Source: CAISCU01 sp943361925
Lineage (GTDB): Bacteria > Bacteroidota > Bacteroidia > UKL13-3
Reading direction: 5' to 3'
Assembly: GCA_943361925.1 (NCBI GenBank)
Contig: CALRIT020000015.1
Location: 1-64,000 of the forward strand
Length of the DNA: 64,000 nucleotides
Below are positions 26,819-34,721 of the stretch, one piece after another. The first letter of the stretch is position 1; every line of letters starts with the position of its first letter. The notes below the pieces were generated by a model. The model was not told the origin of the DNA and searched no databases. It saw only the letters and a program-made list of their open reading frames with translations. Position numbers and translations under genes: made by a program.

Positions 26819-27255
26819 ATATAGTTATTTGTTGCAAAAGTAAAGGGTTTTAACTCATTTTAAAAGAATTGTGAATTATCAAATCATAAATATTTAAGCA
26901 AGGTTTGTTAATATTCAGTTTAAATTCCTCCACTTAATCGATAAAACTTGCATTTTAAGGGACATTTTGAGGTATTCAATCAAAAATTCCGAGAAAAAAA
27001 AATATTTAAAATTTTCAGCATTAAATCGTGTATTAGTTTCAATTTCAGCATTTAAAAGTAATAAAAAAGCAACTCAAACTATATTTTACCCTATTAATAT
27101 AAAATTTTAACAAAAAACTTTAGGAATCCAATTTTCAAGCTAAAGTTTTAAATTTTTCTCCAATTTGTAAACAAAATCCTAGATTTATGATTATTGAAAA
27201 AAAATATTGTTAAATAACCTCATTCCCAATTTAAAATTTATTTTGCAAACCAATC
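26819..27255. other. AT-rich intergenic region between divergent genes
   Basis: 437 bp between the SPOR-protein gene and the SpoU methyltransferase gene. Apart from one -7-like box at 26835-26842 I see only A/T tracts and a short direct repeat (TTTCAGCATT near 27014 and 27045). No open frame, RNA gene or strong hairpin was found. Confidence 0.5.
26835..26842 (-). promoter_or_regulatory. Putative -7 box for the SPOR-protein gene
   Basis: On the minus strand this reads TACTTTTG, a perfect TAnnTTTG, 17 nt upstream of the ATG at 26818. A matching -33 box is not evident. Confidence 0.35.
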
Positions 27256-27729
27256 ATGATACAACTACTACTAAACGATGTAAGATCGGCTCTTAATATT
27301 GGTTCCATTTTCAGAAGTTCCGATGCTTTCGGAGTTTCTAAAGTTTGGCTAACAGGTATTTGCGCCAGTCCTCCCAATAAAGAAATTCAAAAAACGGCTT
27401 TAGGTGCAACTGAAACTGTTGAATGGTCATACAAAAAAAATCCAATTGAAGTAATCAATGAATTAAAAAATGAAGGTTTTGAAATCCTAGCCATAGAACA
27501 AAGCTCTTTAAGTGTTTCTTTAAATTCTTTTACCCCAAATATTTCCAAGAATTATTTACTAATCCTTGGAAATGAAGTAGATGGTGTTAGTCAGGAAATA
27601 TTAGCCCTTTGTGAGAATCACCTGGAAATCCCTCAATTCGGCGAAAAAAAATCTTTAAATGTTTCTGTGAGTGCCGGTATTGTACTTTGGCACTTTGTTT
27701 TGCATAAATTAAGAACAGTAAATCCTTAA
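27256..27729 (+). CDS. SpoU/TrmH-family RNA 2'-O-methyltransferase
   Basis: 157-residue SPOUT enzyme made of the catalytic domain only. The three family motifs are present: motif 1 NDVRSALNIGSIFRSSDAFG with its conserved Asn and Arg, motif 2 YLLILGNEVDGVSQEIL, and motif 3 EIPQFGEKKSLNVSVSAGIV with the trefoil-knot Asn-Val-Ser. It methylates a ribose in tRNA or rRNA using SAM; the target cannot be told from the sequence. The stop abuts the converging DUF4249 gene with no spacer. Confidence 0.9.
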   Translation: MIQLLLNDVRSALNIGSIFRSSDAFGVSKVWLTGICASPPNKEIQKTALGATETVEWSYKKNPIEVINELKNEGFEILAIEQSSLSVSLNSFTPNISKNYLLILGNEVDGVSQEILALCENHLEIPQFGEKKSLNVSVSAGIVLWHFVLHKLRTVNP

Positions 27730-28563
27730 TTACGGTCTTATTTCAAGTTTTGTCATTCTATAAGATGAAACAACTCCTAATCCTCCTTTAACATTCATGT
27801 ATTGAGGAACTGGTTCTGAAAAAGGATCATCTCCATAATAATTAACTCTTCTTCTATTGTACTCATAGTAATGTATATCAGTGGTTAACAGATAAACATA
27901 CATGGATCTTGTGTTTGAACCATTATCATCATAATAATAACTCTCACAAATACTATTCAGTTTTTTTCCTTCTTTTCCAGAATTGGAAATAAATTCAGAA
28001 CAAACTTCATATGCATACTTCTCACCTGACCTTGTATCAGATACATGTTCGATATAGGATCTATAATAATAATTATCCTTTCCCGGGTCGTCCCAATTTG
28101 TTTTAATCTTAATTTTACTTTCACCTTCTGGTCCTATGAATTTTAAAACATCAATAGTATCAATCGCAACAGCCTGAATTGGAACAGTCGTAATACCTTC
28201 AGCAATCTTTCCATCATAAGAGGCTCTTATTTTATAAGTCTTACCCGGTTCAATTTTATATGCTGTTTGAGATTCATAAGACTTTTTTGTTGAATCGTAT
28301 TTTAAAGTATCTGAATTACCTTCATTATTACTTATAATCACAATTGCATTGGAAATAAAATCAATTTCACCAAGATTATTTGTTCCAAAAACAGGACTTG
28401 AATAAGATAATTCTGCAGTAATAGCAGATGCTTCAGGAGAAATGAAAGCAAATAAAACAAGTTCCTTTTCTGCTTTTGGAGGATCAATATTAGTAACCAA
28501 CCTATCGCATGAACCAAAACTAATACAGATAATTAATATAAATATTCTAAATAGATTTTTCAT
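27730..28563 (-). CDS. DUF4249-family lipoprotein
   Basis: 277 residues with a type II signal peptide (FRIFILIICISFGSC, lipidated Cys at residue 19). The mature part is a beta-rich Ig-like fold followed by a Tyr-rich region. Blocks typical of DUF4249 are KELVLFAFISPEASAITAEL, ISNAIVIISNNEG and YKIEPGKTYKIRASYDGK. The gene begins 3 bp after the TonB-receptor stop, a pairing common in Bacteroidota, where the lipoprotein is thought to assist the transporter; the ligand is unknown. Confidence 0.8.
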   Translation of the reverse strand: MKNLFRIFILIICISFGSCDRLVTNIDPPKAEKELVLFAFISPEASAITAELSYSSPVFGTNNLGEIDFISNAIVIISNNEGNSDTLKYDSTKKSYESQTAYKIEPGKTYKIRASYDGKIAEGITTVPIQAVAIDTIDVLKFIGPEGESKIKIKTNWDDPGKDNYYYRSYIEHVSDTRSGEKYAYEVCSEFISNSGKEGKKLNSICESYYYDDNGSNTRSMYVYLLTTDIHYYEYNRRRVNYYGDDPFSEPVPQYMNVKGGLGVVSSYRMTKLEIRP

Positions 28564-28566
28564 GTT

Positions 28567-30963
28567 TTAGAATTTAATGTGATAAGAGATACTTGGAATT
28601 AAAGGAAATAAGGTCACTTGTTTTAAAACTCTTTTTTGTGCAGTACCAAAACCAAAAGAATTCTCATAACCTATGTAGTAGAAAAATGGATTGAACCTGT
28701 TGTATAAATTATAAACACTAAGTTCAACTGTTCGATTGTACTTGTTGAACTTTCTTGTAATTCGCAGACCTAAATCCATTCTGTGGTATGGAGCCATTCT
28801 AAACTCACCCCTTCCTGTATATTGAGATACATAATTTCCGAAAAAATTGTTTCCATTTGCAATCCCGGGATTGTGAACCGGAGAATTGTATTCAGCAATA
28901 GGCATTGTTATTGCATTTCCCGTACCATAAACCCAGGTACCACTTAAAGTTATCCCATTTCTATCATCTGTCATTTCTCTGATTTTCCAAATACCTACTA
29001 AAGAAATATCATGACGTCTATCATATCTGGCCCAAAATTTCTTTCCAAAATTTAATTCATCATATTGCAATTGAGTCCATGATAAAGTGTAACCAATCCA
29101 ACCTGAAAATTTTCCGGCTTTTTTCTGAAGTAGAAATTCAGCGCCATAACTCCATCCTCTTCCAGCAGTAATATTATCTTCCCAATTAAAATTTTCGCTT
29201 TGTTCTGAAGAAGCATCTCCAGTAACTTCCAAAAAGCTTGCACCTTCTTTGTATGAAATTACATTTTTAGATTCCTTGTAATATCCTTCAATACTTAATA
29301 AAACTTCTTTATCGATAAAATCTTTAGCAAATCCCCCGGCAATCTGCCAACTGTTTTGAGGTTTTAAAATGTCAGTAGCTGGCACCCACAAATCTGTTGG
29401 TAAACCCAATCCTGTATTTGTTAATAAATGAACATATTGATTCATTACTGCATATGATGCTTTTGCAGACAAATCAGACTTAATCATATATAAAGCGTTT
29501 ACTCTTGGCTCTAAATTGACATAGTTATTTTTATCGGCAACGAAATGGGAAACTCTTAAACCTGCATTTACTTTTGTTCTTTGTCCGATTTTTATATCGT
29601 CTTCAGCATAAACTGCATTTTCCCAAGAACCAATTTGACTTTTTTTATTTTCATTAATTCCAGCGAAATTATCGACATAAACAACAGCAGATGGAGTAAA
29701 AGTATGCCTGATAAATAATGCACCGGCCTTTATTGTATGCATTGGGGATGGCCTGTAATCTAAATCATATTTAAGTGATAAGTCTCTAATTCCGGAGGAA
29801 TATTCCAATTTATATTTTTGATTATCAAATTCAGCTTCTTGTCCAATACCAAAATCGTAATTACTAAAAACAAGTGAAGTATTACTGAACAATCTTCCGT
29901 TAAATAAGTGATTCCATCTTAAAGTACCCGTTGCATTTCCCCACGACATTTTACCAATATCTGTATTTCCATTTCCATATGATGATTTGAAATAAAACTT
30001 ATCTCTTCCAAGATAACCACTTAAGAATAATTTATTTTTATCATCAATTTCATAGTTTGCTTTTGCATTCAAATCATAAAAATAATAACCTACTTTTCCA
30101 TCTGAAGGTTGAAATGGCAATGTGAGAATGTCAAAATAGGTTCTTCTTGCTGATACAAGAAAGGATGATTTTTTCTTAATAATTGGACCTTCCAGCACCA
30201 ATCTCGAAGACAATAAACCAATACCAGCCTCACCATGCAAGGTTTCTTTATCTCCATCTTTCATTTGCATTTCAAGAACAGAACTTAATCTCCCACCATA
30301 TCTTGAAGGAAATCCACCTTTGGTTAGTTCAATTGATTTAAGAGCATCGCCATTAAATAATGAGAAAAAACCGAAAAGATGAAATGCATTATAAACAATT
30401 GCATCATCCAACATAATTAAGTTTTGATCCGGCCCCCCACCTCTTACATATAAACCAGAATTTCCTTCACCACCCTTTTGTACACCAGGCAATAATTGAA
30501 TAACTTTTAACACATCTTTTTCACCTAAAAGAGCTGGAATTTCCTTGATTTGATGAACCGGGATTTCAATTGTACTCATTCTTGAATTGTCAGAAATCTT
30601 TTGATAAGTTTTAGTTGAAACAACAACCAACTCTTTTAAATTTTTATTTGTCTCAATCTCAATGTTTAACTCTTTGTCTTCATTTAAATTAAATCTAAAT
30701 GCTTTGGGAGAATAACCAACATAACTTACTAAAATTTCAATTGAATCACTGGGAATTGTGATTGAGAAAAAACCATAGTTATTAGTTACAGTTCCTGTCT
30801 TTAAGCGTGGAATAGCAACACTAGCGCCAGGTAATAATTCCCCACTTCCTTTTTCCTTCACATAGCCACTTATGGTATGTTTCACTTTTTCTTGTGAAAA
30901 ACCTGGTATACTCCAAAGCAAAATAGCAATGAAGAAAAAAATGGACCCTTTTGTATTTTTCAT
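28567..30963 (-). CDS. TonB-dependent receptor with carboxypeptidase-like N-terminal domain
   Basis: 798 residues: signal peptide (FFIAILLWSIPGFSQ), then a carboxypeptidase-regulatory-like domain (TISGYVKEKGSGELLPGASV, residues 29-115), then a plug domain (LGEKDVLKVIQLLPGVQ, GNSGLYVRGGGPDQNLIMLD, ELTKGGFPSRYGGRLSSVLE). A 22-strand-type barrel follows, ending in IPSISYHIKF. Its size and plug are those of the FecA-like group paired with DUF4249 lipoproteins rather than of the SusC group. It is transcribed with the DUF4249 gene and imports an unidentified substrate across the outer membrane. Confidence 0.88.
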   Translation of the reverse strand: MKNTKGSIFFFIAILLWSIPGFSQEKVKHTISGYVKEKGSGELLPGASVAIPRLKTGTVTNNYGFFSITIPSDSIEILVSYVGYSPKAFRFNLNEDKELNIEIETNKNLKELVVVSTKTYQKISDNSRMSTIEIPVHQIKEIPALLGEKDVLKVIQLLPGVQKGGEGNSGLYVRGGGPDQNLIMLDDAIVYNAFHLFGFFSLFNGDALKSIELTKGGFPSRYGGRLSSVLEMQMKDGDKETLHGEAGIGLLSSRLVLEGPIIKKKSSFLVSARRTYFDILTLPFQPSDGKVGYYFYDLNAKANYEIDDKNKLFLSGYLGRDKFYFKSSYGNGNTDIGKMSWGNATGTLRWNHLFNGRLFSNTSLVFSNYDFGIGQEAEFDNQKYKLEYSSGIRDLSLKYDLDYRPSPMHTIKAGALFIRHTFTPSAVVYVDNFAGINENKKSQIGSWENAVYAEDDIKIGQRTKVNAGLRVSHFVADKNNYVNLEPRVNALYMIKSDLSAKASYAVMNQYVHLLTNTGLGLPTDLWVPATDILKPQNSWQIAGGFAKDFIDKEVLLSIEGYYKESKNVISYKEGASFLEVTGDASSEQSENFNWEDNITAGRGWSYGAEFLLQKKAGKFSGWIGYTLSWTQLQYDELNFGKKFWARYDRRHDISLVGIWKIREMTDDRNGITLSGTWVYGTGNAITMPIAEYNSPVHNPGIANGNNFFGNYVSQYTGRGEFRMAPYHRMDLGLRITRKFNKYNRTVELSVYNLYNRFNPFFYYIGYENSFGFGTAQKRVLKQVTLFPLIPSISYHIKF

Positions 30964-30965
30964 GT

Positions 30966-30994
30966 AAAAAAAATGTCACGCTTTAACGTGACAT
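30966..30994 (-). terminator. Terminator after dcd
   Basis: Perfect 8-bp stem ATGTCACG / CGTGACAT with loop CTTTAA, followed on the minus strand by seven T. It ends the dcd transcript just upstream of the TonB-receptor ATG and so separates the two genes. Confidence 0.8.
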
Positions 30995-31010
30995 TGTGGT
31001 AATTATTTTG

Positions 31011-31547
31011 TTAAAATTTATTTTTAAACATCATGCTTTCTACTGGCTTTACACCTCTTTTATTGTATTTAGCATTCTTTTTGGTGTTATACATGGTTTC
31101 AATTTCTCCTTCAACCACAAAATAAATAAGCTGTCCTATAGGCATCCCTGCATAAATTCTCACTGGTTGGGCACAACTGATTTCTAATGTCCATGTATTA
31201 CAAAATCCTACATCTCCTTTACCGGCCGTTGCATGAATATCAATTCCCAAACGCCCTGTACTTGATTTTCCTTCCAAAAAAGGTACATGTTTATGCGTTT
31301 CTGTATACTCAGCAGTTACGCCCAAATACAAAGTATTAGGCTGTAAAACAAAACCTTCCATTGGAATTTCAAATGTCTCGATTTTATTATGTTCTCGAGC
31401 ATCAAGCACTCTGTCTTTATAGGTTGCTAGATAACGTCCAAGATGAACATCATAACTATTAGTGCCTAAACATTCTTTTCTAAATGGCTCAATTAGAATA
31501 TTTCCAGCCTCAATTTCTTCTAAAATTCTTTTGTCTGATAGGATCAT
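31011..31547 (-). CDS. dcd: dCTP deaminase
   Basis: Converts dCTP to dUTP in thymidylate synthesis. The 178-residue length fits the homotrimeric dUTPase-like family. Signature stretches are GTNSYDVHLG, FLEGKSSTGRLGIDIHATAG (nucleotide-binding and catalytic-adjacent Ser/Arg) and CNTWTLEISC, which carries the catalytic Glu, plus the C-terminal KYNKRGVKPVES typical of the closing lid. Spacing to the terminator suggests a single-gene transcript. Confidence 0.93.
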   Translation of the reverse strand: MILSDKRILEEIEAGNILIEPFRKECLGTNSYDVHLGRYLATYKDRVLDAREHNKIETFEIPMEGFVLQPNTLYLGVTAEYTETHKHVPFLEGKSSTGRLGIDIHATAGKGDVGFCNTWTLEISCAQPVRIYAGMPIGQLIYFVVEGEIETMYNTKKNAKYNKRGVKPVESMMFKNKF

Positions 31548-31618
31548 ATTGCAATTTTAAGTATTTAAAACTTTTTTAAATGAAAAATCAATTTATTTTG
31601 TTACCAAATATCATAATT

Positions 31619-32164
31619 ATGAGTGAAGCATCAAATTTAGGAATCGGAAGTAGAGTTCGCCACCATCAATTTGGCGATGGAGTTATAACAAATGTAAAAT
31701 CAGAAACTTACAAAGTAACCTTTATACAAGAAGGACCAAAAGAAATTTCTCGTTTTCAACATAGCATGGAAATTATTGATGGTGTTGATGCTCCTGAAGA
31801 TCTAATTAGTAGTGCAGAAATGGAAAAAACTCTAATTGGCATTCTTCGTCGCTGGACAGAAGTACCGGAACATGTTAGTTTACATGGAAAATGGACCGGT
31901 GGAAAAATGATTCTGCAACCCGGTGATAGAAATATGGCTTCCAAAGAAATTCCAATTGATACTTTCTTTCACAAAATTGTGATGCTGAGAGACAGATTGA
32001 GAGTAATGGAACAAAGAATCAACTCTAATGATAAAATGACTGATGAAGAAAAGGTTAACATGCAACAATATATCACCAGAATTTATGGCTCATTGACAAC
32101 CTTTAATGTATTGTTTAAATTCCCGCATGATAATTTTGTGGGAGATAAAAGTAAAGAAGACTAA
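31619..32164 (+). CDS. Conserved protein with an N-terminal Tudor/SH3-like motif
   Basis: 181 residues from the ATG at 31619 (MSEASNLGIGSRVRHHQFG). A longer frame from 31580 would add an unlikely hydrophobic leader. The first ~50 residues, GSRVRHHQFGDGVITNVKSE and TYKVTFIQEGPKEIS, resemble the GxxVxHxxFGxGxV module at the end of UvrD/PcrA helicases. The rest is helical (FFHKIVMLRDRLRVMEQRIN). No catalytic motif was seen; possibly a nucleic-acid or protein-binding adaptor. It overlaps the converging WD40 gene by 4 bp. Confidence 0.6.
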   Translation: MSEASNLGIGSRVRHHQFGDGVITNVKSETYKVTFIQEGPKEISRFQHSMEIIDGVDAPEDLISSAEMEKTLIGILRRWTEVPEHVSLHGKWTGGKMILQPGDRNMASKEIPIDTFFHKIVMLRDRLRVMEQRINSNDKMTDEEKVNMQQYITRIYGSLTTFNVLFKFPHDNFVGDKSKED

Positions 32165-33057
32165 TCCTCAATAATTTCCCATTGAAAAATGAGCTTATCA
32201 TCTCCACAAGTGATAAGCTCATTTTCATTTAGCCAGATTATTTTATTTACCGAATTGGTATGTGCGTCTTGTTTAAATCTATCTACAACTTTTAATAATT
32301 TTAAAGTTTTAGCATCCCAAATTTTCAAAGTTTTATCCATACTTACCGTTGCAAATAAGCTTGCAGAAGGATTAAATTTAATATCGTTTATATGGTAATT
32401 ATGCGCAGGAATATCATCTATTAAATTTGCTTTATTCCATTGTTTTAGCATTGCATCTCTACCTCCACTTAATAAATTCCCGTTTTGCTTATTATAACTT
32501 AAAGCAAAAACTGAATTTTCATGGGCTTTAAATTCTTCAATTTTGAATGCAGGTTCTGCCCAAATAAATTCTCTGATGAAGCAATCACTGTAGCCAATAG
32601 TAAAACCCGACAAATCTTCCTTTAATGCAATAACTCTTGCTGATTTATCTGAATAATTAAGATTTTGTAATAATTCCAGGTTATCTAAGTTCCAAATTTT
32701 TACAAGTCCGTCTCCTCCTGCTGTAATAAGTCTATTACCTGAAACCTTCATATCATATAAACCCAAATTATGGGCTTCAATATTCTTAATTTCGCTCGAC
32801 TTTTTTAAATCGATTACATGCAAATTTCCTGATGCGGTTCCGGCAAGCAATAATCCCATTTCCCTCAAAACACAAAAACAGTAAACAGGTCTGTTTACTC
32901 TGCACAATAAACGACCATCACCACTTCCATCCAGTTTCCACTCAACAATATAACCATCACCTGCACCGGAATAAAAAACATCCTCTCCAATATCAATTCC
33001 TAATGAAAAGATAGCATCTTTGTGGCCAGTAAACTTGTTTTTTGTCAAAACTTTCAT
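32161..33057 (-). CDS. WD40-repeat protein
   Basis: 298 residues from the ATG at 33057, which gives MKVLTKNKFTGHKDAIFSL, a repeat-like start without signal peptide. About seven WD40 blades are visible, for example FTGHKDAIFSLGID, YDMKVSGNRLITAGGDGLVK then IWNLDNLE, FKAHENSVFALSYN, NDIKFNPSASLFATVSMDKT then LKIWDAKTLK, and NELITCGDDKLIFQWEI. This is a cytoplasmic beta-propeller scaffold, with no partner implied. Its last codons include a perfect inverted repeat (32186-32225). Confidence 0.85.
   Translation of the reverse strand: MKVLTKNKFTGHKDAIFSLGIDIGEDVFYSGAGDGYIVEWKLDGSGDGRLLCRVNRPVYCFCVLREMGLLLAGTASGNLHVIDLKKSSEIKNIEAHNLGLYDMKVSGNRLITAGGDGLVKIWNLDNLELLQNLNYSDKSARVIALKEDLSGFTIGYSDCFIREFIWAEPAFKIEEFKAHENSVFALSYNKQNGNLLSGGRDAMLKQWNKANLIDDIPAHNYHINDIKFNPSASLFATVSMDKTLKIWDAKTLKLLKVVDRFKQDAHTNSVNKIIWLNENELITCGDDKLIFQWEIIED
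32186..32225 (+). terminator. Strong terminator hairpin embedded in the WD40 coding end
   Basis: AAAATGAGCTTATCA (32186-32200) is an exact inverted repeat of TGATAAGCTCATTTT (32211-32225) around a 10-nt loop. It lies 22 bp past the stop of the plus-strand gene and has U-rich flanks, so it can end that transcript. It is wholly inside the converging WD40 gene. Confidence 0.7.
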
Positions 33058-33128
33058 GCCGGCAAAATTAGATTCTTTTTCTAATAACAATTTGAGGGAT
33101 GAAATTTAAAGTTTAACATATAAAAAAA

Positions 33129-33773
33129 ATGCCATTAGACAGAATAATCAAAGTAGGTCAATTTTCAACAATTGCAATTTGGAAAATAACTGAAAAGAAA
33201 TCAGAATTAGAATTTTTGCTTGGGGACAAGTTAATTGAGCCTTCAAAAGTATTAAACCCCACAGAATCGGTAGGAATACATTGGTTTGCCAGTCGGGTTT
33301 TACTTCAACATATTTTTAAAGAAAGTAGTTTTGAAATACATAAGGACCGTTTTAATAAACCAATATTAAAAGTAAACGGCAACCCCTATTTTATCAGCAT
33401 AACACATTCATTTGAATATGCGGCAATATTTGTGTGTCCTCATTTAGAAACGGGAATTGATTTAGAAAAAATTGATGAAAGAGTAAATAGAGTAAGTCAC
33501 AAATACATGAATGAAGAGGAAAATGCTTTCAGCTTAAATAATACAACATTATACAGAACTTTAATTTGGTCATGTAAAGAAACATTGTATAAAATATATG
33601 GGAGAAAGTCGATGGATTTTAAAGAGCATATGTTAATTCATCCATTTGAAATTAAAGAACAAGGTTTAATTCATGGCTCAATATTAAAATCTGATTCTCC
33701 AACACTATTGGATATAAAATATGAAATTTTTAATGGGTATATATTAACTTACGCATTACATTTAGAAGAATAA
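33129..33773 (+). CDS. 4'-phosphopantetheinyl transferase (Sfp-type)
   Basis: Transfers 4'-phosphopantetheine from CoA to a Ser on acyl- or peptidyl-carrier proteins. 214 residues with the Sfp-type order: FISITHSFEYAA (P-loop-like His94 region), TGIDLEKID (metal-binding Asp111) and WSCKETLYKIYGR (Trp147, Lys150, Glu151). No carrier protein or synthase gene is adjacent, so it may serve the primary fatty-acid ACP. Next gene begins 2 bp after its stop. Confidence 0.88.
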   Translation: MPLDRIIKVGQFSTIAIWKITEKKSELEFLLGDKLIEPSKVLNPTESVGIHWFASRVLLQHIFKESSFEIHKDRFNKPILKVNGNPYFISITHSFEYAAIFVCPHLETGIDLEKIDERVNRVSHKYMNEEENAFSLNNTTLYRTLIWSCKETLYKIYGRKSMDFKEHMLIHPFEIKEQGLIHGSILKSDSPTLLDIKYEIFNGYILTYALHLEE

Positions 33774-33774
33774 T

Positions 33775-34179
33775 ATGTTTGATAAAATAGAACACTTAGG
33801 AATTGCAGTAAAAGATGCACAAAAGAGTAAAGATTTATTTACTGCTTTGTTTAATAGCCCGGCTTACAAAGAAGAAGAAGTAATAAGTGAACATGTAAAA
33901 ACCATCTTTTTTGAATGTGGACCAAATAAAATTGAGCTACTTGAAGCAACAGATGAAAGCAGCCCGATTGCTAAATTCATAGAAAAAAAGGGCGAAGGAA
34001 TACACCATATTGCTTTTGCAGTTACTGATATTTATGCAGAGATAAAACGATTAAAAGAAGCTGATTTTGTATTTATCAATGAAGAACCAAAAAAAGGAGC
34101 AGATAATAAGCTAATTGTCTTTTTGCACCCTAAAAGTAGTAATGGGGTATTAATTGAATTATGCCAGGAAATAGCTTAA
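33775..34179 (+). CDS. mce: Methylmalonyl-CoA epimerase
   Basis: Interconverts (R)- and (S)-methylmalonyl-CoA, between methylmalonyl-CoA mutase and propionyl-CoA carboxylase. A 134-residue vicinal oxygen chelate fold with metal ligands in IEHLGIAVKD (His7), GEGIHHIAFAVTD and GVLIELCQ (final Glu). VKTIFFECGPNKIELLE is typical of the epimerase. It sits between the phosphopantetheinyl transferase gene and a small membrane-protein gene, with spacings of 1-6 bp, suggesting one transcript; mutase genes are not in the window. Confidence 0.9.
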   Translation: MFDKIEHLGIAVKDAQKSKDLFTALFNSPAYKEEEVISEHVKTIFFECGPNKIELLEATDESSPIAKFIEKKGEGIHHIAFAVTDIYAEIKRLKEADFVFINEEPKKGADNKLIVFLHPKSSNGVLIELCQEIA

Positions 34180-34185
34180 AAAAGT

Positions 34186-34683
34186 ATGAATCACTTATTA
34201 AATTTCGGAATCATCGCATGTTTATTGCTACCATTTATTAATAACTCAGCCTGGTATTCGAAAAACAATAATATAAGCGAAGTGGAATTATTGAGTGTTT
34301 TGAATTCACAAAAATTAACTATTACAAACATTGATTCTTTAAATGAAGAAATCTTAAAAATAAAATCAAAAATTGCTAAAGAGGAAATAAAACCGGCAAC
34401 CCTAAAATGGTTTGAACATAGCATAGAATTAAAAAACACTTGGTTTGGCTTTGATTTATTAATGTTCACTCCTATATTAATCTATTTAATACTTGGCATC
34501 ATAAATATTATTCTGGCCTTTAAAAGTGATATTAAAACCACATTGCATAAAATAGTATTATGGTTAATTCCTATCAGTTTGATTTCACTATTGTTTTTAG
34601 AGAAACCCTATGAATTAATGATTGGATTTTGGCTTGCATTACTTCTAAGTTTATTTAAAGTTTTTAGAATTTATAATGCATAA
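34186..34683 (+). CDS. Small membrane protein, unknown function
   Basis: 165 residues. A hydrophobic N-terminus (LLNFGIIACLLLPFI) precedes a charged segment of about 60 residues with helix-favouring heptads (SLNEEILKIKSKIAKEE). Three hydrophobic helices follow (LLMFTPILIYLILGIINIIL, IVLWLIPISLISLLFL, MIGFWLALLLSLFKVF). No family recognised. It starts 6 bp after mce. Confidence 0.5.
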   Translation: MNHLLNFGIIACLLLPFINNSAWYSKNNNISEVELLSVLNSQKLTITNIDSLNEEILKIKSKIAKEEIKPATLKWFEHSIELKNTWFGFDLLMFTPILIYLILGIINIILAFKSDIKTTLHKIVLWLIPISLISLLFLEKPYELMIGFWLALLLSLFKVFRIYNA

Positions 34684-34720
34684 AAAATCCCATTAAAGTT
34701 TGATACTTTAATGGGATTTT
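34684..34720. terminator. Bidirectional terminator
   Basis: Perfect 15-bp stem AAAATCCCATTAAAG / CTTTAATGGGATTTT with a 7-nt loop between converging genes; A and T tracts on both sides. Confidence 0.9.
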
Positions 34721-34721
34721 A

